Source of the DNA: Bacteroidota bacterium | Lineage (GTDB): Bacteria; Bacteroidota; Bacteroidia; Flavobacteriales; Flavobacteriaceae | Assembly: GCA_024278565.1 (NCBI GenBank) | Contig: JAJRSY010000107.1 | Location: 1-38,916 of the forward strand | Length of the DNA: 38,916 nt | Direction: 5' to 3' | Shown: positions 7,320 to 17,079 of the stretch, piece after piece | Position numbering within the stretch: position 1 is the first letter of the stretch | Layout of the letters: every line of letters starts with the position of its first letter | Program-made: the position numbers and the translations under genes | Notes under the pieces: model-generated | What the model saw: only the letters and a program-made list of their open reading frames with translations | The model's database searches: none | What the model was told of the DNA's origin: nothing

Positions 7320-8774
7320 TTAGGTCTGTTCGACTTCAACCGTTTTCTTTTTAAAAAGGTTTTTCTCTTTTATGATTTCTGCAATACCTTCTGGTAATTG
7401 GTCTTCCCAACAACTTTCACCGTTGACTATTTTCTTAAGAACATCCCTAGAGAAAATATGCATTATTTCGGGATCGTAATCTATAATGTCCATCACCTTG
7501 CTATTGTATTTGAAGAATTTATATAATTCTTTCATTCTAGGGTGTACCTTGATATTGTTGCTTGTGGTTATAATACCGGTTTCTGGATCTTTTATTGGGT
7601 ACAGGTATACCTGAAGGTCTTTGAAAAACAACTTACCAAAGGCCTCTAAAATGCCACCGCTCAAATGCCTATAATACTTTTCGTTAAAAATTTCAACAAG
7701 ATTGTTCACGCCCATGGTAAGGCCTATTCTTTTTTTAGTATAATTGTTGAAATATTCTACCAATTTGTAATACTCTTGAAATTTGGAAATCATCACATTG
7801 TGGCCTAAGGAACAGAGCAGTTCTGCACGATCCATAAAATCTTGTTCATCTATTTCACCAGAAGATTTTAGGTTGGCCAAGGTGATTTCGAATATTACAA
7901 TGGTTTTGTTTACGTCAACCGCGGGATCCCGAATAAAGATATCGTACGATTTTTCGAACATATCAAGATTTACCTTGGTAACCGGCCTAAAACTACCCCT
8001 TAGGGCCAAAATGTTCTTTTTATATAGTATGGCTGCTGGCAAAAGGTTATTCCCGTCAGGTCCGAACATTACCGCATCGGTCATGTCATTTTTAATAAGC
8101 TGAAGGCTCATTAGCCTATTGTCGACTCCTTTAAAATTGGGACCTAAAAAATTCACCATATCAATTTCAACAGTATCTCTATCAATATGGTCGTAGAGGT
8201 ATTTTAACAGTTTTTTTGGCTTGTTGTATTTATAAAAAGCCCCATAAATAAGATTGACTCCTAAAATACCCAGGGTTTCTTGTTGTAACCTTGCTTCGGT
8301 TTGCATAAAACGTATATGCAGAATTATTTCGTCAAACTCTTTTTGATTGGGATCAAGTTGAAATCGTATCCCTATCCAACCATGGCCTTTATAGCGTTTT
8401 GAAAAATCGATGGTCGCTACGGTATTTGCATACGAAAAGAATAAACGTTCGGGGTGCTTATCACGGCTGATACGCTCTTCCATAAGGTGCATTTCATGTT
8501 CTAACATGGTCATAAGCCTCGCTTGGGTGACATATCTGCCATCTTCCTCTATACCATAAATGGCATCGCTGAAATCTTTATCGTATGCGCTCATCGCTTT
8601 GGCTATAGTGCCTGAGGCCCCACCTGACCTAAAAAAATGCCGGGCGGTTTCTTGACCCGCACCTATCTCTGCGAACGTACCGTAAATATCTGGGTTTAAA
8701 TTTATTCGAAGGGTCTTAGCCTGGGTAGAGGGAATGTTTTCAAATGTAGCGCCCCTTTTTAGAACTGAAGCCAT
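7320..8774 (-). CDS. Conserved cytoplasmic protein of unknown function (about 484 aa)
   Basis: A soluble protein without signal peptide or membrane segments. The N-terminus carries a striking block (residues roughly 30-70) containing GTFAEIGAGQE, ARHFFRSGGASGTIAK and SAYDKDFSDAIYG. I recall this block from a widespread bacterial family whose database names (such as TonB-dependent receptor or nicotinate-nucleotide adenylyltransferase) do not fit the sequence. There is no beta-barrel signature and no HxGH nucleotidyltransferase motif. I chose ATG 8774: the longer frame begins at a TTG (8795) that lies inside a good TAACTTTG -7 promoter element. The gene is probably monocistronic, facing bcp across a shared terminator. 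Function is unknown. Confidence 0.85.
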   Translation of the reverse strand: MASVLKRGATFENIPSTQAKTLRINLNPDIYGTFAEIGAGQETARHFFRSGGASGTIAKAMSAYDKDFSDAIYGIEEDGRYVTQARLMTMLEHEMHLMEERISRDKHPERLFFSYANTVATIDFSKRYKGHGWIGIRFQLDPNQKEFDEIILHIRFMQTEARLQQETLGILGVNLIYGAFYKYNKPKKLLKYLYDHIDRDTVEIDMVNFLGPNFKGVDNRLMSLQLIKNDMTDAVMFGPDGNNLLPAAILYKKNILALRGSFRPVTKVNLDMFEKSYDIFIRDPAVDVNKTIVIFEITLANLKSSGEIDEQDFMDRAELLCSLGHNVMISKFQEYYKLVEYFNNYTKKRIGLTMGVNNLVEIFNEKYYRHLSGGILEAFGKLFFKDLQVYLYPIKDPETGIITTSNNIKVHPRMKELYKFFKYNSKVMDIIDYDPEIMHIFSRDVLKKIVNGESCWEDQLPEGIAEIIKEKNLFKKKTVEVEQT

Positions 8775-8792
8775 TTTTTGATTTTGTTTTGG

Positions 8793-8800
8793 CAAAGTTA
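8793..8800 (-). promoter_or_regulatory. Bacteroidota -7 element upstream of the 7320-8774 gene
   Basis: On the minus strand the sequence is TAACTTTG, an exact TAnnTTTG match, 18 bp before ATG 8774. It overlaps the alternative TTG start, arguing against that start. No clear -33 TTTG is seen. Confidence 0.45.
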
Positions 8801-8986
8801 AGAATATTGTAGTATCTAAGTTATAAACTGTTTAATTATTTATTAATTGTTTTGGGGTCGATTTTTATGTTTAAAACTATACTTTGGATCGTGTATTTTG
8901 ATTAGAGTCCGCCAAAAAAATGTGGCTCGATCTATCATTGGCGTTTGGGAAGGTTTTTCGATAAATAAGTTATAATTTTGGAACTG

Positions 8987-9763
8987 ATGGAAACGAAATT
9001 CAGAATTACTTTTTTGGGCACGGGAACATCACAGGGTATACCCGTTATCGGAAGCACCGATCCGGTATGTCTTAGTGAAAACCCTAAGGATAAAAGACTC
9101 AGGGTTTCTGTCTTGTTATCATGGAACGGTTATAACTATGTAATTGACTGTGGTCCTGATTTCAGACAACAAATGCTCATGCAGGGCGTTTCTAAATTGG
9201 ACGGCATTCTTTTTACCCATGAGCATGCAGATCATACTGCCGGAATCGATGATATTCGGCCGTTTTTTTTTCGACAGGGCGATATTCCCATTTATGCGCA
9301 CGAACGGGTCGTGGCTTCGTTAAGGCAACGTTTTGAATATATTTTCGCCGATGAGAACAGGTACCCGGGCGCACCTGCGGTGGAGGTGAATATTATCGAG
9401 AACAATAAGCCTTTTAAGATTGGCGATTCAATGGTGGTGCCCATTGAAGTGGATCACAATAGATTACAGGTTTTTGGATTCCGCATCAATGACTTTACTT
9501 ATCTGACCGATGTGAAGAAAATCAAGGATGAAGAACTTGAAAAAATAAAAAACTCTAAAATATTGGTAGTGAATGCTTTACGGATAGAGCCGCACCATTC
9601 TCATTTCAATCTTGACGAAGCACTGGCCTTTGTAGAAGAGGTACAACCTGAAACCGCATATTTCACCCATATCAGTCATTTGATGGGTTTTCACGATGAA
9701 GTTGAAAAAAAATTGCCAAAGAACGTACATTTGGCCTATGATAATTTAATGATCGAGTTTTAA
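8987..9763 (+). CDS. MBL-fold metallohydrolase (PhnP-like phosphodiesterase family)
   Basis: A metallo-beta-lactamase-fold hydrolase of 258 aa. It begins with the beta-strand and loop FLGTGTSQGIP, typical of the PhnP/RNase Z-like branch. The metal site THEHADH (H78, H80, D82, H83) is intact, with further candidate ligands in EVDHNRLQVFG and the C-terminal FTHISHLMGFHDEV. C28 in PVCLSENPKDKRLR sits where PhnP-type enzymes carry an extra metal-site cysteine. ATG 8987 is preferred over the TTG three codons upstream. The substrate is unknown; family members cleave cyclic phosphodiesters. The small membrane protein 27 bp downstream is probably co-transcribed. Confidence 0.9.
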   Translation: METKFRITFLGTGTSQGIPVIGSTDPVCLSENPKDKRLRVSVLLSWNGYNYVIDCGPDFRQQMLMQGVSKLDGILFTHEHADHTAGIDDIRPFFFRQGDIPIYAHERVVASLRQRFEYIFADENRYPGAPAVEVNIIENNKPFKIGDSMVVPIEVDHNRLQVFGFRINDFTYLTDVKKIKDEELEKIKNSKILVVNALRIEPHHSHFNLDEALAFVEEVQPETAYFTHISHLMGFHDEVEKKLPKNVHLAYDNLMIEF

Positions 9764-9790
9764 CTAAAAGTAGAACACTAAAAGTATATT

Positions 9791-10285
9791 ATGAAAAGAA
9801 GTTTATTCTTGTACCTATTTGTTTTTGCTGCTTTAATTGCTCTTTATCTTGCCGTAAGTGGAAATAAAGTAGTTAAAGCAAAGGAAGCTAAAATTGAAAA
9901 AATGAAATCGCAACTTGTTGATTTAAAAGATTCAGTGCAAAAATCCCAATTAAAAGTGTTGGACATGCAATACTTTTCTTTAGAGAACAATGACGATGCC
10001 TTGGCGTACTACGAGCATTTGAACATCAAAGACCCTTCACGTTATATCGCCGACAAGTTGTTGGAGACAAACGAAAAGAAAGGCGATAACCCCCTGATAC
10101 CCTACGAGGGCATGGAAAGTGATTTTAAGCTGAACAAGATCAAAATATTGAACCATAAATGGATAACGGTCGATTTCTCTGATGGCAAGTATTGGGGAGA
10201 ATTACTGATCAAATACGAGCTTAAAGATGATATGGGGGTTGATTTTACGATGATCGACCACCTTTTGTATACCCGTAGCAACTAA
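9791..10285 (+). CDS. Small membrane-anchored coiled-coil protein, unknown function
   Basis: A 164-aa protein with one N-terminal hydrophobic segment (residues about 4-22), followed by a charged, heptad-like stretch (about 28-60) and then a globular C-terminus. The segment could be an uncleaved anchor or a signal peptide; no lipobox is seen. The C-terminal half (KILNHKWITVDFSDGKYWGELLIKYEL, given here as a region at about 117-145) looks like a small beta domain. I recall flavobacterial homologues named only hypothetical protein or hydrolase; no hydrolase motif is visible. It lies 27 bp after the MBL hydrolase, suggesting co-transcription. Confidence 0.8.
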   Translation: MKRSLFLYLFVFAALIALYLAVSGNKVVKAKEAKIEKMKSQLVDLKDSVQKSQLKVLDMQYFSLENNDDALAYYEHLNIKDPSRYIADKLLETNEKKGDNPLIPYEGMESDFKLNKIKILNHKWITVDFSDGKYWGELLIKYELKDDMGVDFTMIDHLLYTRSN

Positions 10286-10328
10286 ATTGGTATTACAACA
10301 AACCCTATCTGCCATGCCATTTGGCAGA

Positions 10329-10374
10329 CCTGCCGTCGGGCAGGTAAACCTGCCGTCGGGCAGGTAAACCGGCA
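10329..10374. repeat. Tandem copies of a GC-rich hairpin unit
   Basis: Two identical 20-bp units CCTGCCGTCGGGCAGGTAAA lie at 10329-10348 and 10349-10368, followed by a partial CCGGCAG. Each unit holds a CCTGCC/GGCAGG hairpin. This is a member of the dispersed palindrome family seen at 456, 26312 and 35419. It lies between the 9791 gene and the LytTR gene and could attenuate transcription. Confidence 0.8.
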
Positions 10375-10490
10375 GAAAGGCTCAGTGGAATATTCAAACC
10401 AGTTCAAAATGAGTAAATGTCAAAAATGCCGTAATAATATTTAACTGATCGGGTTTTATAAACACTTCAACTAATTTATTTTCCCTTGAT

Positions 10491-11336
10491 TTGAAACAAA
10501 TTAGAAAATACATACAAACTGGGATTGACATAGGCTCAACAGAAAGAAAATTCTATTTGGTGGTATTTTCAGTTTTTTCCGCCTTTCTGTTCCTTAACTT
10601 TTTTGAGCCATTTGGGCTCTATTATGACAGGTCAATTACGCAAGAGGACGTTTTTATTGAACTGTTCATTGCAATGGCAATAGCTTTTATTGTGCTGTTA
10701 TTGACACAATTTGTTGCAAGGGTTTTATTTAAGATAGAAAAATTCAACCCGGTTACCCTATTCTTCTGGTTTTTGTTAGAGGCGGTTTTAGTTGCTACAG
10801 CTTGGCTTGTTCTTGAAATTTCGGACAAAGATTTTACCGGGGACCTATTAATTGTTTGGCGCGAAAATATTTTGGCCTATATTCTGATTTTCTTCTTTCC
10901 CTATTTTTTATATGTTAGTTATGTACATATCAAAAATGTAGTGAAAAAACTGGAAGATGATAAAAATAGAAGCTTATCAGAAAGTAAATTAATTCAAGAT
11001 ATTGCCCTAAAGGATGAAAACAGTGTGGTAAAATTAGTTTTAAAAACCGACAACCTGCTCTTTATTCGATCAGCGGATAATTATGTGGAAATAAACTATC
11101 TTGAAAACGACATTTTATCCAAATCTTTATTAAGAAACTCAATAAAAAAATTGGAGCCCGATTTCTTCAATACTCGAATCATTCGATGCCATCGTTCGTT
11201 CATTGTCAACACCGATAAAATTGAAATAGCTAAAAAAACACCTACAGGGTTTAATCTGAAATTAACCCGTTTTTCTGATTCGATAATTCCTGTTTCTAAA
11301 AGCTATATTTCTGAATTCAAGAAATTCTTGCCATAA
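10491..11336 (+). CDS. Membrane-bound LytTR-family transcriptional regulator
   Basis: 281 aa. About four transmembrane helices occupy residues 20-150 (around 22-40, 55-77, 84-106 and 120-145), followed by a linker and a C-terminal LytTR DNA-binding domain (about 180-280). Hallmarks are LLFIRSADNYVEINYL, then the RNSIKKLEP segment and FFNTRIIRCHRSFIVN. Such proteins act as one-component, membrane-tethered regulators in Bacteroidota. The start is a TTG at 10491: no in-frame ATG exists upstream of the first helix, and the frame is open back only to 10449. It lies 182 bp upstream of the efflux operon on the same strand and is the obvious candidate regulator of it, by position only. Confidence 0.88.
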   Translation: MKQIRKYIQTGIDIGSTERKFYLVVFSVFSAFLFLNFFEPFGLYYDRSITQEDVFIELFIAMAIAFIVLLLTQFVARVLFKIEKFNPVTLFFWFLLEAVLVATAWLVLEISDKDFTGDLLIVWRENILAYILIFFFPYFLYVSYVHIKNVVKKLEDDKNRSLSESKLIQDIALKDENSVVKLVLKTDNLLFIRSADNYVEINYLENDILSKSLLRNSIKKLEPDFFNTRIIRCHRSFIVNTDKIEIAKKTPTGFNLKLTRFSDSIIPVSKSYISEFKKFLP

Positions 11337-11518
11337 CCATATAAGGCTGTAAATGTCGATATGGACTAGACAACTAGCCTGACCTGCTATGGGGTGAACG
11401 ACTTTATATACCATAAATCAGCTATTTGCCCCTATATCCACAACCTACTCCCTTTTAGTTTTTCAGCACTTTTTTTATACTCAATTTTGCATTGTCATCA
11501 TCCAAATAATGTGTACAA

Positions 11519-12886
11519 ATGCAGTCGACCAGTATTAAAATACCACTTGCTAAAAGCTTATTGATAATAATGGTGAGCATTATTTCGGAAACTGCTTATT
11601 CGCAGACCAAGGTCAAAGTATATGATCTGGAAGCCTATGTGAACACCGTCCGCAAAAACAACCTTCAATTAAAAATCACAGAGAATAAGAGCAATATGGC
11701 TTCTTTATCCATTAAGGATGCAATATCGGCTTTGTTACCGCAAGTAAATGTACGGGCCCAAGCTACAAGGTTCTTTGACAGCCAATACACCTATTTCGAG
11801 ACTCCGGATTTTGAAAATACCGATCCTGCTACAGGTGAGGTTCCGACTGTAATGCAACAATTTAAAGTTGGTTTTAACAATGAGTTTCAAGCTCACCTGT
11901 TATTAGAGCAAAACTTATTTAGCCTACAGAAAATCTATGATTTAAAATCTGCACGACAGTACTCGAATACAGAAGAATTACAAAATAATAATCAGATAAT
12001 CAAGATTATCGCTGAAGCTAAAAAAGCATTTTTACAAACAATATTAATTCAAAAAGTAGTTGAGGTTAATGAAGTATCGGAAAAATATGCCCAGGACAAT
12101 TACTTGGCCGAAAAGAGTAAATTTGAAAATGACTTAATATCAGAACTAGATTTACTTCAAGCAAAATCACGTTGGGAAGAAGAGGTCCCCAAGCTATCAA
12201 GAGCCAGAAGAAACCATTTGATCCTTTTAGGAAACTTAAAAGTAATTGCGGGAATTAACCCAGTTGACTCTATTGCACTAAATTATGATCTGTCATTTTA
12301 TGATTACAAAAAACCGGTAGATAAGGCGACTGATGTGATTAGCGATAGATTTGATTATCGGCTTTTGGAAACCAATGAACAACTACAAGAACTAAACATT
12401 AAAAACAAGAAAGCCGAATACCTGCCCGCACTTAACCTAAATATAGGGTATAGTTTTATAAGTACCTCTGATAATTTGACATTTGCAGAAAACCAAAATA
12501 AATTTCCCTATGCGACCGTATCCCTTGCGGTTCCGGTTTTTTCAAGTGGTTATAGAAAAAACCAAGTAAATAAAGCCAAAATTTTGCGTGATAATGCTTC
12601 ACTCGAAAAACAAGAGGCTGAATTGAGCATGGCAATTGAAATTCAAAACCTTAAAATGAAATTAGAAGAAGAACATGAAACAGTTCAAGTGGCTATTGCA
12701 GTCCGCAAAACCGCTAAAAAAGCATATGATATTGCTGTAGAAACAGCGAAAAGCGGCTTAATATCCCAACTCGATCTACACAGGATAGGCACCGATCACA
12801 AAAGAGCCGAAATCAATTTACACAACAATATCTACAATTTAAGGTGCACGCAGATTGATTACAATATCGCAATTGCGAACTACTGA
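11519..12886 (+). CDS. TolC-family outer-membrane efflux channel
   Basis: A 455-aa outer-membrane factor with an N-terminal signal peptide (cleavage likely after TAYSQ, about residue 29). It has the repeated long amphipathic helices of TolC/NodT proteins (QLKITENKSNMASLSIKDA near the start, AYDIAVETAKSGLISQLDL near the end). It would form the outer-membrane duct for the adjacent MFP and RND pump. The start ATG 11519 gives a good signal peptide. The adaptor gene begins 3 bp after its stop, so the genes are translationally tight. Confidence 0.92.
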   Translation: MQSTSIKIPLAKSLLIIMVSIISETAYSQTKVKVYDLEAYVNTVRKNNLQLKITENKSNMASLSIKDAISALLPQVNVRAQATRFFDSQYTYFETPDFENTDPATGEVPTVMQQFKVGFNNEFQAHLLLEQNLFSLQKIYDLKSARQYSNTEELQNNNQIIKIIAEAKKAFLQTILIQKVVEVNEVSEKYAQDNYLAEKSKFENDLISELDLLQAKSRWEEEVPKLSRARRNHLILLGNLKVIAGINPVDSIALNYDLSFYDYKKPVDKATDVISDRFDYRLLETNEQLQELNIKNKKAEYLPALNLNIGYSFISTSDNLTFAENQNKFPYATVSLAVPVFSSGYRKNQVNKAKILRDNASLEKQEAELSMAIEIQNLKMKLEEEHETVQVAIAVRKTAKKAYDIAVETAKSGLISQLDLHRIGTDHKRAEINLHNNIYNLRCTQIDYNIAIANY

Positions 12887-12889
12887 AAA

Positions 12890-13975
12890 ATGAAAACCAT
12901 GAAACTATCAATAAATACTAAATCAATTCTTTCTAAGACAGTACTACTATTGATTATATTAACGGTAACGCTTTCTTGTCAGGAAACAAAAAAAGAAAAG
13001 CCAGAAGAACAGGGGTTTCCTGTTGAAGTTGAAATCCTAAAAACCGAAGAACGGGTTAAACAAATTGAATATTTTGGGAGAATAAGCTCCAAAATAATCA
13101 ATTACAGTTTTTTGGCCCCCGGTAGGGTTAAGCAGATTTTTGTGCGTAAAAATGAATTTGTGCGTAAAGGAAAAAAGCTTGTTCAGCTTGAGACCAAGGG
13201 GTTCAATTTAGCCTTGAATGCAGCTAAAAACCAAGAAAACCAAGCCGAGATCGTTTATTTAGAGGCTGACAAATACTATCGGAATTTAAAGAATGCATTT
13301 AATGTGGGTGGGGTTTCAGGATCCGATGTCGAAAAAGCAAAACTAGACCGTGGTGTAAAATACAAAACTTGGCAACAAAGCAAAATTAACATTGATGCAA
13401 AAAACCAAGATTTTAACCAAGCTATGCTTATTGCCCAAACGGATGGGATTGTTTCGAAAATTGTCCCAAAGGTAGGAGAGCTGCTTGATGCGGGTTCTGA
13501 GGCCATAACCATTCAGGGGAAAGGTCTGTTTGTTGAAGCTGCTTTGTCGCAAAAAGATCTAGACCTTATAACACAGGGCACTCAGGTGGCGGTCGAATTT
13601 GACGACCAGAAAATCAAAGGTAAAGTAAGTTACATATCTATGTTGCCCGATCCACAAACTTTTAGACATACGGTAAAAATCGATTTCTCAAATACTTCCT
13701 TGACTACAAAGCCAACCACATTCCAAACAGTTAAAATATATTTTGAAACAGAAACCGTGAAAGGTATTTGGGTGCCTCTAAAGTATATTTCCAACAATGG
13801 CCATGACTTTGTTAACCTGGCAGAAAACAACAGGCTGCGTAAAAAGACAGTACGGGTCATTGATTTTTCAGGTGATCAAGCAAGAGTTTCCGGATTACTG
13901 GAAAATGATAAGCTTATCACCAAAGGAGCCGCAAGTATTGAAGAGGGCTACAGAATTGAAATTGTGGGACAATAG
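12890..13975 (+). CDS. RND efflux periplasmic adaptor (HlyD/MFP), lipoprotein
   Basis: A 361-aa membrane fusion protein. The N-terminus has a lipoprotein signal with lipobox LTLSC (C30 lipidated). A lipoyl-like half-motif (APGRVKQIFVRKNEFVRKGK) is followed by a short helical hairpin and the second lipoyl half (AQTDGIVSKIVPKVGELLDAG), then beta-barrel and membrane-proximal domains. It bridges the pump at 13978 and the channel at 11519. A second Met at 12899 is an alternative start. The pump gene starts 2 bp after the stop. Confidence 0.92.
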   Translation: MKTMKLSINTKSILSKTVLLLIILTVTLSCQETKKEKPEEQGFPVEVEILKTEERVKQIEYFGRISSKIINYSFLAPGRVKQIFVRKNEFVRKGKKLVQLETKGFNLALNAAKNQENQAEIVYLEADKYYRNLKNAFNVGGVSGSDVEKAKLDRGVKYKTWQQSKINIDAKNQDFNQAMLIAQTDGIVSKIVPKVGELLDAGSEAITIQGKGLFVEAALSQKDLDLITQGTQVAVEFDDQKIKGKVSYISMLPDPQTFRHTVKIDFSNTSLTTKPTTFQTVKIYFETETVKGIWVPLKYISNNGHDFVNLAENNRLRKKTVRVIDFSGDQARVSGLLENDKLITKGAASIEEGYRIEIVGQ

Positions 13976-13977
13976 AT

Positions 13978-16900
13978 ATGGAAAAAAACAATCAAAATAC
14001 TGGATCCTCGTTTTTATCAGCACCAATAAGACAAAGTAGGATCACTTTGTTCATTGCGTTTGCAGTTGCCATTGTCGGGGTTTATTTCTATACCATTTTA
14101 CCAAAACAAGAAAACCCTGATGTTGGCGTACCGGTTGCGATGATAACAACTATCTACCCTGGTGCTTCGCTAAATGATATTGAACAGCTAGTTACCAAAC
14201 CAATAGAACAATCGGTTTATGGGGTATCTGATTTCGATAATGTGGAAAGCTATTCGTTCAATAGTGCTTCTATAGTCATAGTATCATTAACAAATGAGGG
14301 TGATATAAATAAATCATGGCAAGAACTAAGACGTGTGATCAACGATGTGCAAAGAGTGCTTCCCAAGGATGTTCGTAAGCCTTTTATCGACACTAAACTG
14401 ATTGAAACCGCTGGAATGATCATTAGCTTTTCAGGAGAGAAGTATAATTTCGAGCAATTGTCGGCCTATGCCGAAATATTTCAAAAACAACTATCCAAAG
14501 TAGATGGGGTCACACGGTTTAATCTAATCGGTAAAATACCACAAGAAGTTGAAATTAAAGTTGACATAGCCCAGCTCCAAAAATATCCGTTTTCAATTGA
14601 TGATATCGCACAGCTCATCAAAGCTCAGAATGTTTCATTCCCCGCAGGCTCTATAAAAACCGAAAAAGGCCAGATAAATGTGAATATTTCAAAACCTTAC
14701 GGAATTGTTAGGGACATTGAAAACACCATAATCCACACTTCTACCAAAAATGGTAGTTCGGTAAAACTTAAAGATTTAGCTACCGTTAAAATAATTGAAA
14801 GTAAGGATGTAAAATACAAAACCAAACAGAATGGTGAAAATGCTGTGCTATTGGTCGGTTACTTTAAATCAAATCAGAACATTATCCCCATTGGAAAAAA
14901 TGTAAGGCAAAAAATAGAAACTATAAAACAAGACTTTCCTCAAGACCTTATTATCAACGAAATATCGTTTGAACCGGAAAGTATCGACAAATCTATTTCA
15001 AATTTCATGATGAACCTACTGCAAGGTATTGGTTTCGTAATGATCGTGGTATTTTTTGCCCTGGGCTTTCGAAATGCAATAATAGTGTCGGTTGCCATTC
15101 CGCTGACCATTCTGATAAGCTTTATCGCAATGTGGTATTTTGGTTTAAAAGTACATCAAATTTCAACTACCGCACTAATTATTACCCTAGGGTTGCTGGT
15201 CGATAATGCAATTGTTGTGGTAGAGGCGATACAAGAGCATTTAAATAAGGGGGCAAACAACATACAAGCAGCCAATTTAGGTGTCAAAGAAACGGCCAAA
15301 CCAATATTGTCGGCAACACTAACTACAATAGCGGCATTTTCACCACTATTGTTTTTACCGGGACTTGCTGGCGACCTGCTTGTCGCTATACCAAAAATCG
15401 TGATCATTTCTTTAATCGCTTCCTACTTTGTAGCAATGCTTATAATACCTGCTCTTACCGTTTTGTTGGCAAAAAGGGCGAAAGAGGATAAAGCCCAAAA
15501 AAACTACGTGCGAATATTCTTTGTGAGTTTATTGAATCGAGCATTGACATTTAAAAAAACAACATTGGCCATAAGTATTGCGGTATTGGTTATTGCGTTT
15601 GTGTCGGTACGTTCTCTCAATGAAGAATACTTTCCCCCAGCAGATAAACAAACACTTTATATTGATGTAAACGGTGAAAGTTTTGAACTGAAAAACACAG
15701 AAAAAATTGTTGATAGTATTGAAACCATCTTAAACCAGCAGCCTGAAATACTGTCCATTACATCCTCAATAGGAAAGCCGTTGCCACGGTTCTATCAGCT
15801 AATGGGTATAAATGTGCAATCATTGGAATACGCTCAAATAAAGGTTGATTTCGATGTGGACAGGAGTGGGGATTTCAGCAACAAAAAAGAATTAGCTGCA
15901 TATCTTCAAAATCGATTTAATGAAAAAATCGTTGGTGCATCCATTCAAACCCGTTTGTTGAGTTTAGCGGGTTCCGATGGTGGGGCGGTATTCCTCAATA
16001 TTTCAGGAGATAATCTAAATAGAAATATTGAAGTGGCCAAAACGATAAGAGACACACTCCGTTACCTTGAAGGTGCGTACAGGATCGGAACTACTATCAC
16101 TGATTTGAACTATGGGTACAAAGTCGATATTAATTCTGATTTAGCATCATCCTTAGGGTTGAATCAATTCGATATTCAAAAGCAGATCCATTTATCACTA
16201 ATGGGCAGTGAGCTAACGAAGTATAGAAAAAACGGAAACGAATTCCCAATCGTGATTTCAGGAGATATATCCTCTCTCTCTGAACTTGAAAATTTAGGGA
16301 TCGTATCTTCCCAAACCCAACAGAAAATTCTGCTGAAACAAATAGCGGATGTTAAAATCGAGAAAGAGTACCCTGTAATAAGACGCCTTAACAAAGAGCG
16401 GAACATAAGTGTATTTTGCGACGCAATAGAGGGTTACGGTGCTACCGAAATTGCTGATGAAATTGAGTTCGGAATTTTACCTGAACTCAACACCAAAGGC
16501 GTTGACATTACTTTTAACGGTGAACGCGAAGCATCTAAAAAGGACTCCGGAAACATTGGATATGCAGCACTAGCGGCAATATTACTTATTTACATTATAC
16601 TAATGATCGAATTCAACTCGTTCGTTCAGCCATTTGTTATACTTCTCACCTTGCCTTTGGCATTTATTGGCTCCATAGCTGGATTGCTCGTAACAGGACA
16701 GCCTTTTTCGTTTACCGCTGTTTTGGGCATCGCCAGTTTAATAGGAATTGTTGTAAACGATGCAATCCTATTACTTACATTTATCAATCGGGCCAAAGAG
16801 CGGGGAACAAGTATTTTTCAAGCTTGTAAAGATTCTTCGAATCAGCGTTTTGTCCCGATTATGGTTACCACGGCCACAACGGTTATGGCATTGGTCCCAC

Positions 16901-17025
16901 TTTCATTATCAGGCAACGAAATGTTTGTGCCCTTAGCCGTTGCGCTTATGTTTGGTTTGATCGTTGCAACTGTACTTACATTGGTGGTGATTCCTGTTTT
17001 GTTTACTGTTTTAGTGAAAAAATGA
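13978..17025 (+). CDS. RND-superfamily efflux transporter, inner-membrane pump
   Basis: A 1015-aa proton-driven exporter of the AcrB/HAE-1 type with 12 predicted membrane helices: one N-terminal, a cluster around residues 340-520, another at about 525-545, and the last cluster after about 860, with two large periplasmic loops between. TM4 carries LGLLVDNAIVVVEAI; the second aspartate of the usual DD pair is Asn here, as in some other RND branches. A GIVVNDAILLLTF segment lies in the C-terminal helices. The substrate cannot be read from sequence. It is the third gene of the tripartite operon; the lipocalin-like gene follows after 54 bp. Confidence 0.94.
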   Translation: MEKNNQNTGSSFLSAPIRQSRITLFIAFAVAIVGVYFYTILPKQENPDVGVPVAMITTIYPGASLNDIEQLVTKPIEQSVYGVSDFDNVESYSFNSASIVIVSLTNEGDINKSWQELRRVINDVQRVLPKDVRKPFIDTKLIETAGMIISFSGEKYNFEQLSAYAEIFQKQLSKVDGVTRFNLIGKIPQEVEIKVDIAQLQKYPFSIDDIAQLIKAQNVSFPAGSIKTEKGQINVNISKPYGIVRDIENTIIHTSTKNGSSVKLKDLATVKIIESKDVKYKTKQNGENAVLLVGYFKSNQNIIPIGKNVRQKIETIKQDFPQDLIINEISFEPESIDKSISNFMMNLLQGIGFVMIVVFFALGFRNAIIVSVAIPLTILISFIAMWYFGLKVHQISTTALIITLGLLVDNAIVVVEAIQEHLNKGANNIQAANLGVKETAKPILSATLTTIAAFSPLLFLPGLAGDLLVAIPKIVIISLIASYFVAMLIIPALTVLLAKRAKEDKAQKNYVRIFFVSLLNRALTFKKTTLAISIAVLVIAFVSVRSLNEEYFPPADKQTLYIDVNGESFELKNTEKIVDSIETILNQQPEILSITSSIGKPLPRFYQLMGINVQSLEYAQIKVDFDVDRSGDFSNKKELAAYLQNRFNEKIVGASIQTRLLSLAGSDGGAVFLNISGDNLNRNIEVAKTIRDTLRYLEGAYRIGTTITDLNYGYKVDINSDLASSLGLNQFDIQKQIHLSLMGSELTKYRKNGNEFPIVISGDISSLSELENLGIVSSQTQQKILLKQIADVKIEKEYPVIRRLNKERNISVFCDAIEGYGATEIADEIEFGILPELNTKGVDITFNGEREASKKDSGNIGYAALAAILLIYIILMIEFNSFVQPFVILLTLPLAFIGSIAGLLVTGQPFSFTAVLGIASLIGIVVNDAILLLTFINRAKERGTSIFQACKDSSNQRFVPIMVTTATTVMALVPLSLSGNEMFVPLAVALMFGLIVATVLTLVVIPVLFTVLVKK

Positions 17026-17079
17026 AATTGGGATTATGGTCAAAAATAAAAAACAACTTTACCCTTTAAAAATATAATT

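Noticed and set aside
11460-11490. Promoter for the efflux operon near ATTTTGC
   Set aside because: The best candidate lacks the TA of TAnnTTTG and no -33 element is positioned correctly; too weak to list.
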